A DNA stretch of 64,000 bases from Paenibacillus allorhizosphaerae (GCF_910594985.1 NZ_CAJVCE010000020.1:62001-126000), one strand, 5' to 3'. Positions 25,240-35,111 are shown, counted from the first letter of the stretch. The notes: generated by a model from the letters alone, not told the origin. Program-made: numbers and translations.

Positions 25240-26313
25240 TTATTGTTCCCCCGGCACTTCATGTATCGCTAATCGTCCTGTAAAATACAGCTTCTTAACC
25301 TCCGTATGATCGGACGCGCCGTCCAAAATGCGCCGAACGTCATCGAGTGTATCCTGCAGCGACACCCACTCCCCCTGCTTGTTCGTAAAAACTTCCGTGG
25401 CATAGAACGGCTGCGAAAGATAAGCTTCGAGCCGCTCTCCCCGCTGATAAGCGACTGCATCCGATTCCGTTAACACCCCGAACCCTTTGGCGCCGACAAC
25501 CGCCCGCAGTTCCCGGTAACGCCGAAGCAATTTGCGCGCCCGCTGCTGAAGCGTCAAATGCGCCGCTTCCAACAAAGCGCCTTCCAGCATCGTAGAGATG
25601 GAAAATACCGGATCGACGGCCGGAAACAGTCCTCGAGCGGATAAATCCACATCGAATCTTAAAAACGTATCCAACGGCCCGTAAGGCACTTCTTCATCAA
25701 TCGCTTCAAACAGGATGTCGACGAGCGCCGTCGTCACCGGCCTTATTCCCGCTTCCTCCAGACGTTCCCGCAAAGCGAATAACTCTCCGGAAAGGACTAC
25801 CGTTCGATCGGCGCACAGGAACACATCCCGTTCGTTGCGAACGGAGGCGATATGCTCGGCTACCTCCCCTAGCTCCGCAAACGCAGCATCAGCCGCTTTC
25901 TCCACATTGCCGATACCGTTGGCCTCCCCTTCCGGCTTCCAAAAGACCGTCTCATACCCGCGTCGCTTCATTCGGCGGCAAAGCTCGGCCAGCATTACCA
26001 GTTGGCCGCTTCCGCGGCGCCCCGCAAGGCCGATCGTGCCTCCTCTAACGATGGGCGCGAACATATCGAGCACTTTTATGCCGGTTTCGATCATCGCCGT
26101 ACCCCCGCCGCGAATAATGAGTTCATCGAGACTGCATCCCGCTAGATTTGCTAGAATCACTAACGTTTTTACCTCGGCATTCCCTACCGGCGTCTTGCCC
26201 GTGCATAGATTCGATACGGTCGCCGGGCGTAATCCGGCTGCGCGTGCAGCTGTAGTAAGATTCGGAACACGTCGGCGGAGCAGCGAAACGTTAAGCTGCA
26301 GGTCATCCATCAT
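25240..26313 (-). CDS. Helix-turn-helix protein fused to a degenerate F1-ATPase beta-like domain
   Basis: Residue numbers count from the in-frame GTG at 26319; ATG 26313 has the better spaced GGAGGT, giving 357 residues. Residues 9-70 form an XRE/LacI-like HTH (LTTAARAAGLRPATVSNLCT). Residues 75 onward follow the ATP synthase beta subunit in order: IETGIKVLDMFAPIVRGGTIGL, a P-loop-like GRRGSGQLV at 100-108, a Walker-B-like DVFLCAD, GLFPAVDP, then LLRRYREL and LSQPFYATEVFTNKQGEWVSLQDT. The P-loop lacks the Lys and Thr of GxGKT, so ATP hydrolysis is unlikely. The beta-barrel crown is replaced by the HTH. It is probably a DNA-binding regulator with a nucleotide-fold sensor and precedes a methyltransferase gene. 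Confidence 0.8.
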   Translation of the reverse strand: MMDDLQLNVSLLRRRVPNLTTAARAAGLRPATVSNLCTGKTPVGNAEVKTLVILANLAGCSLDELIIRGGGTAMIETGIKVLDMFAPIVRGGTIGLAGRRGSGQLVMLAELCRRMKRRGYETVFWKPEGEANGIGNVEKAADAAFAELGEVAEHIASVRNERDVFLCADRTVVLSGELFALRERLEEAGIRPVTTALVDILFEAIDEEVPYGPLDTFLRFDVDLSARGLFPAVDPVFSISTMLEGALLEAAHLTLQQRARKLLRRYRELRAVVGAKGFGVLTESDAVAYQRGERLEAYLSQPFYATEVFTNKQGEWVSLQDTLDDVRRILDGASDHTEVKKLYFTGRLAIHEVPGEQ

Positions 26314-26336
26314 TTCCACAACACCTCCATTACTTT

Positions 26337-26360
26337 GTAATGTAATTCATATTACGTTAC
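26337..26360. promoter_or_regulatory. Palindrome upstream of the HTH-F1-beta gene
   Basis: Arms GTAATGTAAT (26337-26346) and ATTACGTTAC (26351-26360) match at 9 of 10 pairs around a 4-bp centre. The site ends 24 bp before the start codon, a good position for autoregulation by the encoded HTH protein. Confidence 0.65.
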
Positions 26361-26512
26361 AGCGCAATCATTATTTTCCAAAATGTTGAAATCGGATGCG
26401 TGGCGAATATTCAATCCGATAAATTCCTCGCACACTTGCCGCCTCGCCTGTCAATCTTTTTCCTGAACAAGGCGGCCGCGGCAGGGCCTACCTCCTTCCT
26501 ACTTCTTCGATT

Positions 26513-26561
26513 CCATAAAAAATATGACATAAACTTTATTATTTCTGTCATATTTTTATGG
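26513..26561. promoter_or_regulatory. Long AT-rich inverted repeat upstream of the exporter operon
   Basis: CCATAAAAAATATGACA (26513-26529) is the inverse of TGTCATATTTTTATGG (26546-26561) apart from one extra A, with a 16-nt centre. It lies 120 bp upstream of the adaptor gene. It could be an operator, or less likely a terminator. The rest of 26361-26681 holds no gene. Confidence 0.55.
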
Positions 26562-26681
26562 TAATATATTGTAAAATCTATACGCGATAGCGCTGAAACG
26601 AGACGATTCCTTGATTGTTGCGTTAAAAAGTAAGCGCATACATTTTGAATTAGTTGGCTAATACCTTCAGGAGGAATTGGA

Positions 26682-28370
26682 ATGAACTCAGCCGCCAAAA
26701 AGAAGACCGCAATAGCCCTGCTTGCGTTAGCCATCGCCGGTGGTTCGTTGTATGCGTATGTTTCGCGTACACAAAATTCAGGCAAGCCGACCGAGCAGGA
26801 GATGACCGCGGAGGTCAGGCGTGGAGACATCCGGTTTACCATATCCGGAACGTCGCAGCTCGAGCCGAAGGATATGCAGACGATCATCGCGCCCTCGGAC
26901 GGGACCATCAAATCGATCCGGCTGAGCCGCATCAAAAATGTAAAGCAAGGAGAATTGCTGTTCGAAGTATCCAGCCCTACGCTCGATACCAACTACCAGA
27001 AGGCCCAGGTGACGTTGAACCAGCTCAATAAAGAATTGAACGATTTGAAGCAGCAGATGAATTCGCTGCAGACGAAAGCGCCGATCGGCGGCAAGCTGGT
27101 ATATGCGAACAATATTGACGTCGGGACGACCGTCACCAAAACGACCAAGCTCGCGACGATCTCCGATTTGAATACGCTCACCGTCAATGTGCCGTTTCCG
27201 CTCGAAGACGCCGTTCAGTTTACAATCGGCGATTCGATCGATTTGTTTTTGGACGGGTTCATGCTGACCAAGACCGGTCGCATCCAAAGCATCGGCCGTC
27301 AGCCGAAAGCCGACGCCAAAGGAGGCAAAATTATTGATGTCGAGGTGTCCGTGCCGAACGACAGTACGATGGACGCGGGCATGAAAGCGAAAGGCGAAGT
27401 TCGAATCGGAGAGCGCATCGTCAAATCGACCGATCTGGCAACATTGCAGTACAGTTCGGTGGTTACCGTACTTGCGAACGTAGCCGGGAGCATCGGAACG
27501 TTTCCTTTCAAATCAGGAATGATTGTTCAAAGCGGAGACATCCTTAGCACCATCGTTAACGATACGATCGGCGACGACGTGGCGAATAAGCAGACGGCCG
27601 TCGATCAGCAGCGCATCGCGGTGTCCGATCTGAAGGAAAAAGTGGATGCGCTCAAGGTAAAGGCTCCGTTCGACGGCGTATTTTCCACCGATTTCGTCAA
27701 CAAGAAGACGAACATACTGAACAGCGTGACCGTCGGATCGAAAGTAACGACCAACACACAATTCGGCGGTGTCGCCAGTCTGGACAACATGCAGCTGCCG
27801 ATTCAAGTCGACGAGCTCGATTTACCGAGCGTAAAGGCGGGACTCAAGGCGGATGTGCGGGTCGACTCGATGCCGGACCGGGTGTTTCAGGCCGAGGTGA
27901 ATCAGGTTTCGTCCGTAGGTAATACCGTGAATGGAGTTACGTTCTTTGATGTTGCGCTTGCCGTGAAAAATACGCGTGATTTGAAGTACGGCATGACCGC
28001 CACCGGCGAAATCCTCGTAAAGGAAAAGAAAAATGCGCTGCTGCTGCCGATCGAGGCGATTCAGCAAAAGCAGGGCAAACGGTACGTGACGCTGGTGCAG
28101 CAGGACGGCACCGTGAACCCGATGCACGAGGTGAAGATTGGCATCCGTAGCAAAACCGATGTGGAAATCGCGGAAGGGCTGAACGAAAGCGATCGCGTCA
28201 TCATTCCAACGATACAGAAGCTTGCCGAAGGCACCCCTCAGGAAAATGCCCGACTTCGCCAGCAGTTCCAGCCTACCGATACGCCGCCTGCAGCCACTGG
28301 AGGTGCTGGAGGCGGCGCCGGTGGAGCAAACGCCGGGGCGAAAGCGCCGTCGACAGCTAATAAAAAATAA
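26682..28370 (+). CDS. Efflux adaptor (HlyD/MacA type) with duplicated lipoyl and barrel modules
   Basis: The 562-residue protein has one N-terminal membrane anchor (about 8-28). The first module runs EVRRGDIRFTISGTSQLEP ... NVKQGELLFEVSS, a short coiled coil, and TKAPIGGKLV. A second module repeats the pattern (VTVLANVAGSIGTFPFKSGMIVQSGDILSTIV, a coiled coil near DLKEKVDALKVKAPFDGVFS, then a beta-barrel and membrane-proximal domain to about 500). The tail is Gly/Ala/Pro rich. Gram-positive relatives such as YknX are about 380 residues, so this one is enlarged by duplication. It should link the downstream MacB-like ABC transporter to an extracellular substrate. GGAGG precedes the ATG. Confidence 0.85.
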   Translation: MNSAAKKKTAIALLALAIAGGSLYAYVSRTQNSGKPTEQEMTAEVRRGDIRFTISGTSQLEPKDMQTIIAPSDGTIKSIRLSRIKNVKQGELLFEVSSPTLDTNYQKAQVTLNQLNKELNDLKQQMNSLQTKAPIGGKLVYANNIDVGTTVTKTTKLATISDLNTLTVNVPFPLEDAVQFTIGDSIDLFLDGFMLTKTGRIQSIGRQPKADAKGGKIIDVEVSVPNDSTMDAGMKAKGEVRIGERIVKSTDLATLQYSSVVTVLANVAGSIGTFPFKSGMIVQSGDILSTIVNDTIGDDVANKQTAVDQQRIAVSDLKEKVDALKVKAPFDGVFSTDFVNKKTNILNSVTVGSKVTTNTQFGGVASLDNMQLPIQVDELDLPSVKAGLKADVRVDSMPDRVFQAEVNQVSSVGNTVNGVTFFDVALAVKNTRDLKYGMTATGEILVKEKKNALLLPIEAIQQKQGKRYVTLVQQDGTVNPMHEVKIGIRSKTDVEIAEGLNESDRVIIPTIQKLAEGTPQENARLRQQFQPTDTPPAATGGAGGGAGGANAGAKAPSTANKK

Positions 28371-28556
28371 TTTCCGGTCGAAGCGTTTTCGAGGAAAATG
28401 CATTCGAGTTTGAAGCAAAGCATTGTTGGGAGGCAGAACGTGTTTCTCCCGAATTTATCAATATTTATCGCGTTATTAATTTATCACGCTATTGATTTAT
28501 AGCATTAAATGAATTCGCTTTCTTTACTCTGACGAGCAGCAGGGACGGTGACGAAC

Positions 28557-29279
28557 ATGAATATCATCGAGCTATCCGGCATTACAAAGGTATACTATCG
28601 GGGCGCGGAGCCGCTGACCATTTTAAAGAGCATTACCATGAACGTGGAAACGGGCGATTTTGTCGCAATCATCGGACCGAGCGGATCGGGCAAGTCGACG
28701 CTAATGAATACGATCGGGCTGCTCGATATTCCCTCCTCCGGTTCCTACACATTGGACGGCGTCCAGACGGAGAAAATGTCAGACAATCAGCTCGCCGAAA
28801 TGAGAAATCGGAAAATCGGCTTTATTTTCCAACAGTTTAATTTGCTGCCGCGCCTGACCGCAGCCGAGAACGTCGAGCTGCCGATGATTTACGCCGGCAT
28901 GCCGAAACGAGAGCGGCGCGAGCGAGCGAGCCGGATGCTGGCTAAGCTCGGCATGGGCGAACGGGGGCATCACAAGCCGAGCGAGCTGTCCGGCGGACAA
29001 CAGCAGCGTGTGGCGATCGCACGGGCGCTGGCTATCGGGCCGTCGCTGCTTCTCGCCGACGAGCCGACCGGCGCGCTTGATTCCCGCACTGGCCAGGAGG
29101 TGCTTGAGCTGATGATCGAGCTGAACGAAGGCGGCAATACGATCGTGCTGATTACCCACGACCGCCATATCGCCACGCATGCGAAACGGGTCGTCACGCT
29201 CAGGGACGGCGAGATCGTCGATGATGAACGGCTTGCCTCGCTCTCTGCCGCCGGCTTGCCGAGGGAGGCGACTTCATGA
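28557..29279 (+). CDS. MacB/LolD-type ABC transporter ATPase
   Basis: The protein has all ABC signatures: Walker [11 protein letters not shown]-loop [16 protein letters not shown], signature [15 protein letters not shown], Walker [13 protein letters not shown] and the H-loop THD. The conserved [17 protein letters not shown] is typical of the MacB/LolD/YknY subgroup. It energises the FtsX-fold permease directly downstream, whose start overlaps this stop by 4 nt. A GTG at 28548 is an alternative start. The gap of about 180 nt to the adaptor gene is AT-rich and has no terminator. Confidence 0.92.
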   Translation: MNIIELSGITKVYYRGAEPLTILKSITMNVETGDFVAIIGPSGSGKSTLMNTIGLLDIPSSGSYTLDGVQTEKMSDNQLAEMRNRKIGFIFQQFNLLPRLTAAENVELPMIYAGMPKRERRERASRMLAKLGMGERGHHKPSELSGGQQQRVAIARALAIGPSLLLADEPTGALDSRTGQEVLELMIELNEGGNTIVLITHDRHIATHAKRVVTLRDGEIVDDERLASLSAAGLPREATS

Positions 29280-30454
29280 GGCTGCTCGAACTGATCGCGA
29301 TGGCGCTCAAAACGGTGACGGCCAACCCGATGCGCACGATGCTGACGATGCTCGGCGTCATTATCGGCGTCAGCTCGGTAGTGACGCTAGTCTCCATCGG
29401 CCGAGGCACCTCCGAGGAGATTGCGAAGCAGTACGAGAATTTGGGAACGAATCTGCTCGTCGTGAACGTCACCGGCACCGGCCGGGCCACCCAGCTCGAT
29501 TACGATGAATTGATGAAGTTCGAAACATTGCCCGAATTCGATACGATCGCGCCAACGATGGTCAAGACGAACGCCAACGTCAAATATGACCGCAAGCAGG
29601 AGAAGTTTCAGATCATCGGCACGAACGACCGCTACCAGTCGATTATGAAAGCAAAGCTGGCCGAAGGGCGGTTCCTATCTCATACCGACCACGATTTTCG
29701 CAATAATGTGGCTGTGCTCGGCAGCGAGGTCGCAAGAACGCTGTTCGGCTATTTGGATCCGACGGGAGAGGATATCAACATCGACGGGGTCGTCTTTACC
29801 GTCATCGGCACGCTCCAGCCGAAAGGCTCCAATATTAGCGGCAGCTCCATCGACACGGCGATTCTGGTTCCGCTCGAATCGGCAAGACGGCAATACAAAC
29901 TGGGGCAAATCCGGACGACCTACATCGAAGCGCCGACAAGAGAGGCTATTTACCGTGCGCAGGAAACGATGCGGCAATATTTGACCTTTACTTTCAAATC
30001 GGACGAGGGCTTCAAATTGATTAACCAGGACGAGCTGTTGAAGGCCGGAATGGCCGCCACCAACACCTTGACCAACCAGCTCGTCAGCGTAGCGTGCATC
30101 TCCCTTCTCGTCGGGGGGATCGGCATTATGAATATCATGCTCGTCACGGTCAGCGAGCGGACAAGGGAAATCGGCATCCGCAAGTCGATCGGGGCGAAGC
30201 GGATCAATATTTTGCTGCAATTTTTGGTCGAATCAACCGTCATCAGCGGTCTGGGCGGACTGATTGGGCTCACGGCCGGCATCGCCATTTCGCTGCTGCT
30301 GCCTTATTTTAACTCTCAGCAGGCGACCCGGATCTCGCTCGATATTAGCTTGTACGCCTTTATGTTTTCGGTGCTGGTCGGTGTCATTTTCGGTTTATAT
30401 CCGGCGGACAAAGCATCGAAGCTGCGTCCGATCGACGCGCTGCGGTTTGATTGA
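29276..30454 (+). CDS. MacB-like ABC permease (FtsX fold)
   Basis: The 392-residue permease has the classic layout: one N-terminal helix ([21 protein letters not shown]), a large extracellular MacB periplasmic-core-like domain (about 45-255), and three C-terminal helices around [38 protein letters not shown]. The [10 protein letters not shown] and EIGIRKAIGA-like motifs are diagnostic. With the adaptor and ATPase it forms a tripartite exporter of the YknXYZ type, which in bacilli protects against toxic peptides. The real substrate is unknown. Confidence 0.92.
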   Translation: MRLLELIAMALKTVTANPMRTMLTMLGVIIGVSSVVTLVSIGRGTSEEIAKQYENLGTNLLVVNVTGTGRATQLDYDELMKFETLPEFDTIAPTMVKTNANVKYDRKQEKFQIIGTNDRYQSIMKAKLAEGRFLSHTDHDFRNNVAVLGSEVARTLFGYLDPTGEDINIDGVVFTVIGTLQPKGSNISGSSIDTAILVPLESARRQYKLGQIRTTYIEAPTREAIYRAQETMRQYLTFTFKSDEGFKLINQDELLKAGMAATNTLTNQLVSVACISLLVGGIGIMNIMLVTVSERTREIGIRKSIGAKRINILLQFLVESTVISGLGGLIGLTAGIAISLLLPYFNSQQATRISLDISLYAFMFSVLVGVIFGLYPADKASKLRPIDALRFD

Positions 30455-30484
30455 TTGTATGCACGGATGGAGGAGAAACGCTCA

Positions 30485-32566
30485 ATGGATATCAACAACA
30501 AGGATCGCTTCAAACGATGGGTGCGACTGGCGGCACTATTCACTTTTTTATGCGGCTTCTACGGCGCACCCGGCGTTGCACGCGCCGAATCGACCGCCGT
30601 ATCCATCGCACCGGATGTCGTTTATACGCTGGAAGAGGCGGCGCTGTCGCCCGGCACGGAGAGCCAGACGCTCCGTTTCCGTTTGCAGCTGACGAACGAA
30701 GGAAGCAAGCCGGTCGATTTGAACGAGTACGGCGTCATGGTGAAAGATGCCGGCGGGCAAACGTATTCCGCCGGCCTGACGGAAAAGAAAAACGCGCGCG
30801 TTTTTCCGGGAAAATCCGAGGACTTCGCTTACTTGGCCGAACTTCCGGTATGGCTGGAAGCCGCCCAACTGAACGTTATGCTCTTCGCTTGGGATTACTC
30901 ACAGCCGACCTTTATGAAGGAGATCGGGGCACTGCCGGTGGCGGCGGCCGTATCGGAAGGCGGATCGAAACGGCAGAAGGTGTATATCGAGGTGGATGAA
31001 ATCGACAACACACTGCCGGACGATGCGATGGCCTCCTTTGAAGTAGCTCGCAGCATGCGAATCGCCAAGGACGGCGGATGGACGCTGTACATTGATCTTC
31101 TAGTAGAAAATCTCGGGCTGTCCTCGTACAAGCTGCCGACGACGCTGCAATACATACTGAAGGATTCGAACCGGCTCATTTATTTGGCCGCGCCGGTCTC
31201 CGGCGGCGACGCGACGCTGCTTCCGAGAGAACAGACGATCATAACGCTGTCTGCCGCAATCCCGGGAGATAAAAACGCAAATGAGCTGAAGCTCCACTTC
31301 AGCAAAAAAAATGCGGCGGATACGATTGACTACGGCTCCGTCGCGCTGCGGGGTTCCGCCGTGCTGCAATCGCCCGGAACGTCGGTGCCGGTGCAAGCAT
31401 CCGGCAACCGGGGGCTCGAGCTGCGCATCGTGCAGGCATCGGCCGTCAAAACCCCGGAAGGCAGCAAGCTCACCGCGCGAGCCGAGCTCAGCAACACCGG
31501 TCCCATGCTGGAGGCGGTCCCAGGACTGACCTCCCAATACCAGTTCGCAGGCTCCGGTATTTCCGCCGCCGCTGTCGATAACGGTGTCCATCCTTCGTTT
31601 TTGGCGCCTGGGGAAACGACGGTTTACCGATTTTCGGCGATCCTTCCCGAAACATGGGGCGAGAACCGGATCGAGATGACCATCTTCAATAAGAAGCCGG
31701 CCGGATCGGGTACGATATCAATACCGGCCGCCCTGTTCGAGCTCAAACCGGAGCATATCGCCAACGGGGAGCCGCTTCCGGCGGGGATCTCGTATCGTCT
31801 TGGAGACCCGGTGAACCTTGAGCCCAACAACCTGCTGGATGAGCGGATCGAGCTCAGTTTGCAGTCCTTGTACACGCATACGAACGAGGATTCCGGATAC
31901 CGAACCGCGATCGCCAAATGGAAGGTGACGAACCGAGGAGACACGATGCTGACGCTTCCGTTATTTCAAACGGAGCTGATCGGCCCGGCCGGCAAAGTAT
32001 ATGCCGGAACCCGGCAGAACGGGACGCCTGCTTCCCTGTTGTCGAACACGTCCTATGTGGTCAGCTATTCGTATATGATCCCGCTTTCGGAAACGGGCGA
32101 CAGCTTCGTCCTTCATGCCGTGGACGATAAAACATCTCCATCCAACCGGCTGACGCTCGCTGCGGTCCGCGTGCAGCCGCAAAAGGAGAAGCAAACGAAT
32201 ATCGTTTCGCTCTATCCGTATCAAATCGAATTTCAGGAACACCACTATTTATGGACGTACGACAAATCGGATAACGAGTTCGGCTTTAAAATGAGGCTGC
32301 TGCTGAATATCTCCAAGCAGGAGCAAGTGGTGGTCGATGCCGGCTTCTCCAAACTGCAGCTCGAACTGACCGACGCTTCGAACCGGGTCGTCGCTACGCA
32401 AACCGTTCCTTTCGTCGGCGTGAACAAGCTTGTCAGCGGCGTTCAAACGATCAACTTCAGCAACCTGAAAACGGACCAGATCGAGAGCAGAATGACGGTA
32501 AAAGTGTACGAGGTCATCGATACACCGAACGGTCAGGCGAAGCGGCTCATCCAGGAATTGAAGTAG
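30485..32566 (+). CDS. Large secreted protein of unknown function in the exporter operon
   Basis: ATG 30485 with GGAGGA upstream gives 693 residues. An N-terminal signal peptide ends near GVARAES. The rest is a series of beta-rich Ig-like segments, each with statements like RFRLQLTNEGSKPVDLNEYGVMVKDAGG, RAELSNTGPMLEAVPG, AKWKVTNRGDTMLTLPLFQTEL and NISKQEQVVVDAGF. This is reminiscent of DUF4352-type or bacterial Ig-like domains. No enzyme motif or sortase signal was seen. It begins 30 nt after the permease, so it belongs to the exporter operon and may be its extracellular partner. Confidence 0.75.
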   Translation: MDINNKDRFKRWVRLAALFTFLCGFYGAPGVARAESTAVSIAPDVVYTLEEAALSPGTESQTLRFRLQLTNEGSKPVDLNEYGVMVKDAGGQTYSAGLTEKKNARVFPGKSEDFAYLAELPVWLEAAQLNVMLFAWDYSQPTFMKEIGALPVAAAVSEGGSKRQKVYIEVDEIDNTLPDDAMASFEVARSMRIAKDGGWTLYIDLLVENLGLSSYKLPTTLQYILKDSNRLIYLAAPVSGGDATLLPREQTIITLSAAIPGDKNANELKLHFSKKNAADTIDYGSVALRGSAVLQSPGTSVPVQASGNRGLELRIVQASAVKTPEGSKLTARAELSNTGPMLEAVPGLTSQYQFAGSGISAAAVDNGVHPSFLAPGETTVYRFSAILPETWGENRIEMTIFNKKPAGSGTISIPAALFELKPEHIANGEPLPAGISYRLGDPVNLEPNNLLDERIELSLQSLYTHTNEDSGYRTAIAKWKVTNRGDTMLTLPLFQTELIGPAGKVYAGTRQNGTPASLLSNTSYVVSYSYMIPLSETGDSFVLHAVDDKTSPSNRLTLAAVRVQPQKEKQTNIVSLYPYQIEFQEHHYLWTYDKSDNEFGFKMRLLLNISKQEQVVVDAGFSKLQLELTDASNRVVATQTVPFVGVNKLVSGVQTINFSNLKTDQIESRMTVKVYEVIDTPNGQAKRLIQELK

Positions 32567-32602
32567 TTACCTATACCGGTAACCACTTCGCTTTGAAGCA
32601 AA

Positions 32603-32645
32603 ACAAAACGGCCTCCCCGTCGGGTTCGGGATGGCCGTTTTTTGG
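32603..32645 (+). terminator. Terminator of the exporter operon
   Basis: AACGGCC (32607-32613) pairs with GGCCGTT (32633-32639), with an inner CCCG/CGGG, and is followed by a run of T. It lies about 40 nt after the secreted protein. Confidence 0.8.
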
Positions 32646-32724
32646 TTGCAATCATTCGAATACAGCGATAGCTGCCGAATTTATCAGGCCGCCCCGGACT
32701 CCATCGTTCGAGATCCAGGCAAGC

Positions 32725-34176
32725 TTAGTACCGGGCAACCATCATTTTTTTCCGCGTATAAAACTCTACGCCGTCCCTGCCGTTCGCGTGCAAATCGCCG
32801 TAGAACGACTTTTTGTAGCCGGAGAACGGGAAGAAGGCCATCGGCGCGGGAACACCGACATTGATGCCAAGCATTCCGGCGTCGATATGCTCACGGTAAT
32901 GGCGGATCGCTTTGGCGCTGTCGGTATACAGGCAGCCGCCGTTGGCGAACTCCGAGCGGTTCGCTACCTCGATGGCTTCATCGAGCGTTGCCACCCGGAC
33001 AACGGACAGCACCGGCGCGAAAATTTCATCCGTCCAAATTTTCATGCCCGGCTGCACCTGGTCGAACAGCGTGGGGCCGACGAAGTATCCGCTGCCTCCG
33101 GCCGCTTCAACGGTTCGGCCGTCCAGTATCAGCTTCGCGCCTTCCTGTACGCCGGCTTCGATATATTGTAGCGTGCGCGCTTTGTGCGAATCGCGAATGA
33201 CCGGCCCCAGAAACACGCCTTCCTCTAGCCCGTTGCCGATGGCAATCGACCGCGCCGCCTCGGCCAGACGTTCCACCAGCTTGTCGGCAATGCCTCCGAC
33301 GGCGACGACGACGGACGTCGCCATGCAGCGTTCTCCGGCCGAACCGTAAGCGGCGTTAATGATCTCCTTGACCGCCAGATCGAGGTTCGCATCCGGCATG
33401 ACGATGGAGTGGTTTTTGGCGCCGGCGAGAGCCTGTACCCGTTTGCCGTTCGCGGCCGCCGTCTTGTACACGTATTCCGCCACCGGCTGCGAACCGACAA
33501 ACGAAATCGCGCTGACGTCGGCATGCTCAAGCAGGCCGTTCACGACATCATGCGCCCCATGCACGATATTAAGCACTCCGGCCGGCAAGCCCGCTTCCGC
33601 GAACAGCTCGGCCATGCGGCAAGCCAAAATCGGCGTCCGCTCCGAAGGCTTCAGCACGAACGTATTGCCGCAGGCAATCGCGAGCGGGAACATCCAGCAC
33701 GGCACCATCATCGGGAAGTTGAACGGCGTGATGCCGCCGACGACGCCGAGCGGATAGCGGTACATATTGGACTCAAGCCCCGTCGCGATGTCCGGCAGCG
33801 TACTGCCCATCATGAGCGTCGGTACGCCGGCGGCGAATTCCACGCATTCGATCCCGCGCTGCACCTCGCCGTACGCTTCGCTGAGGCTTTTGCCGTTCTC
33901 CTGCGTAACGAGCTGCGCCAATTCCTCCCAGTGCTCGACAAGCAGCTGCTGGTACTTGAACAGGATCCTCGCCCTCCGCGGAACGGCTACCTGCTTCCAC
34001 TGCGCAAAAGCGGCCTTCGCCGAAGCAACGGCGCGATTCACGTCTTCTTTGGACGAAATCGGCACGTAAGCGAGCGTTTCGCCAGTCGCCGGATTCGGCA
34101 CCGCATCCAGCTGTCCGGATACCGATTCCACCCATTCGCCGCCAATATAATTGCGTAACGTTTGTCGCTCGGTCAT
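32725..34176 (-). CDS. iolA: Methylmalonate-semialdehyde dehydrogenase
   Basis: The third of three tandem ATGs (34176) best fits the GGAGAG spacing, giving 483 residues. It is a CoA-dependent aldehyde dehydrogenase: [36 protein letters not shown] and the catalytic Cys284 in [16 protein letters not shown]. The AGERCMA context is specific to the IolA/MmsA group that converts malonate semialdehyde to acetyl-CoA and CO2. It is the last gene of the inositol operon and follows iolJ by 12 nt. Confidence 0.95.
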   Translation of the reverse strand: MTERQTLRNYIGGEWVESVSGQLDAVPNPATGETLAYVPISSKEDVNRAVASAKAAFAQWKQVAVPRRARILFKYQQLLVEHWEELAQLVTQENGKSLSEAYGEVQRGIECVEFAAGVPTLMMGSTLPDIATGLESNMYRYPLGVVGGITPFNFPMMVPCWMFPLAIACGNTFVLKPSERTPILACRMAELFAEAGLPAGVLNIVHGAHDVVNGLLEHADVSAISFVGSQPVAEYVYKTAAANGKRVQALAGAKNHSIVMPDANLDLAVKEIINAAYGSAGERCMATSVVVAVGGIADKLVERLAEAARSIAIGNGLEEGVFLGPVIRDSHKARTLQYIEAGVQEGAKLILDGRTVEAAGGSGYFVGPTLFDQVQPGMKIWTDEIFAPVLSVVRVATLDEAIEVANRSEFANGGCLYTDSAKAIRHYREHIDAGMLGINVGVPAPMAFFPFSGYKKSFYGDLHANGRDGVEFYTRKKMMVARY

Positions 34177-34188
34177 CATCATCTCTCC

Positions 34189-35028
34189 TCACTTTGTGTC
34201 GAAGCCCAAAAGGGCGAACTTGGCCAGAGCCGCTTCCCGCACCGCCTCCACCGGTTCCTGAAACAAGGCGATACGGTCGAATTCCTTCGGCTTTCGTTCC
34301 ATTTCTTCGCGAAGCGTGCGGCCGAACGCCATACGCAGTGCCGTTCCGATGTTGATCTTCGCGACGCGGTACGTGGTAAGCCGTCGCAGTTGATCGTCCG
34401 GCACGCCGCTGGAACCGTGGATGACGAGCGGAACGCCGACGCGATCCTGAATGCGCTGCAGCAGATCGAAATCGATGCTGGCCGCCTGCGACTCCATCCG
34501 GTGCACGGTGCCGACGGATACCGCCACCGCGTCGATGCCCGTTTCCCGCACAAACACTTCCACCTCGTCCGGGTCGGACAGCATGTGCTTCATCGCAATG
34601 GACGGATCGCTGTAGCCGACCGAGCCGATCTCCGCTTCTACGGACACGCCGTGAGCATGGGCGTAATCGGCGATTTCTTTCGTGCGCCGAATATTGTCTT
34701 CCAGCGGCAGCTGGGAACCGTCGTACATGACGGAGCTGAACCCGTGTTCGATCGCTTCGATGCAGGCGGGCAAGTCTTTGCCGTGGTCCAGATGAACGCA
34801 CACGGGAACCGACGCATCGCGAGCCGCCCGCAGCATGAGCGGCGCCAAATACGGCACCGGCATATGCTTCACCGCAACAAGGTTCGCTGCGAGGATAACC
34901 GGAGCGTTCATCGACTCGGCCGCCTGCACGACCGGAGCGATATCTTCATAGCCGAAAATATTGAAGGCCGGGACGGCGTATGCCGCGGATGCCGCCCGAT
35001 CGGCCATTTCCTTTAACGTAACGAGCAT
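34189..35028 (-). CDS. iolJ: 6-phospho-5-dehydro-2-deoxy-gluconate aldolase (class II aldolase)
   Basis: The 279-residue class II aldolase has the zinc ligands around CVHLDHGKDLP (Asp81, His82), SVEAEIGSVGYSD, and the phosphate-binding PLVIHGSSGVPDDQLRRL. The family includes FbaA, GatY and IolJ. Placement between iolC and iolA fits IolJ, which splits DKGP into dihydroxyacetone phosphate and malonate semialdehyde. ATG 35028 follows GGAGTGGGGG. The 83-nt gap to iolC contains no terminator. Confidence 0.92.
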   Translation of the reverse strand: MLVTLKEMADRAASAAYAVPAFNIFGYEDIAPVVQAAESMNAPVILAANLVAVKHMPVPYLAPLMLRAARDASVPVCVHLDHGKDLPACIEAIEHGFSSVMYDGSQLPLEDNIRRTKEIADYAHAHGVSVEAEIGSVGYSDPSIAMKHMLSDPDEVEVFVRETGIDAVAVSVGTVHRMESQAASIDFDLLQRIQDRVGVPLVIHGSSGVPDDQLRRLTTYRVAKINIGTALRMAFGRTLREEMERKPKEFDRIALFQEPVEAVREAALAKFALLGFDTK

Positions 35029-35111
35029 GGTAACCCCCACTCCCTTTTCATGCGCTAAGCGTCCCTGTCATGTCATCGAGCCACAAGCCGGTACGCCGAC
35101 AACATCAACGG

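Noticed and set aside
26411-26992. A 193-codon minus-strand frame at the start of the exporter operon
   Set aside because: Crosses the regulatory region and the adaptor gene in antisense; no domain.
34189-35028. Fructose-1,6-bisphosphate aldolase of glycolysis
   Set aside because: The same class II fold, but position between iolC and iolA makes IolJ more likely.
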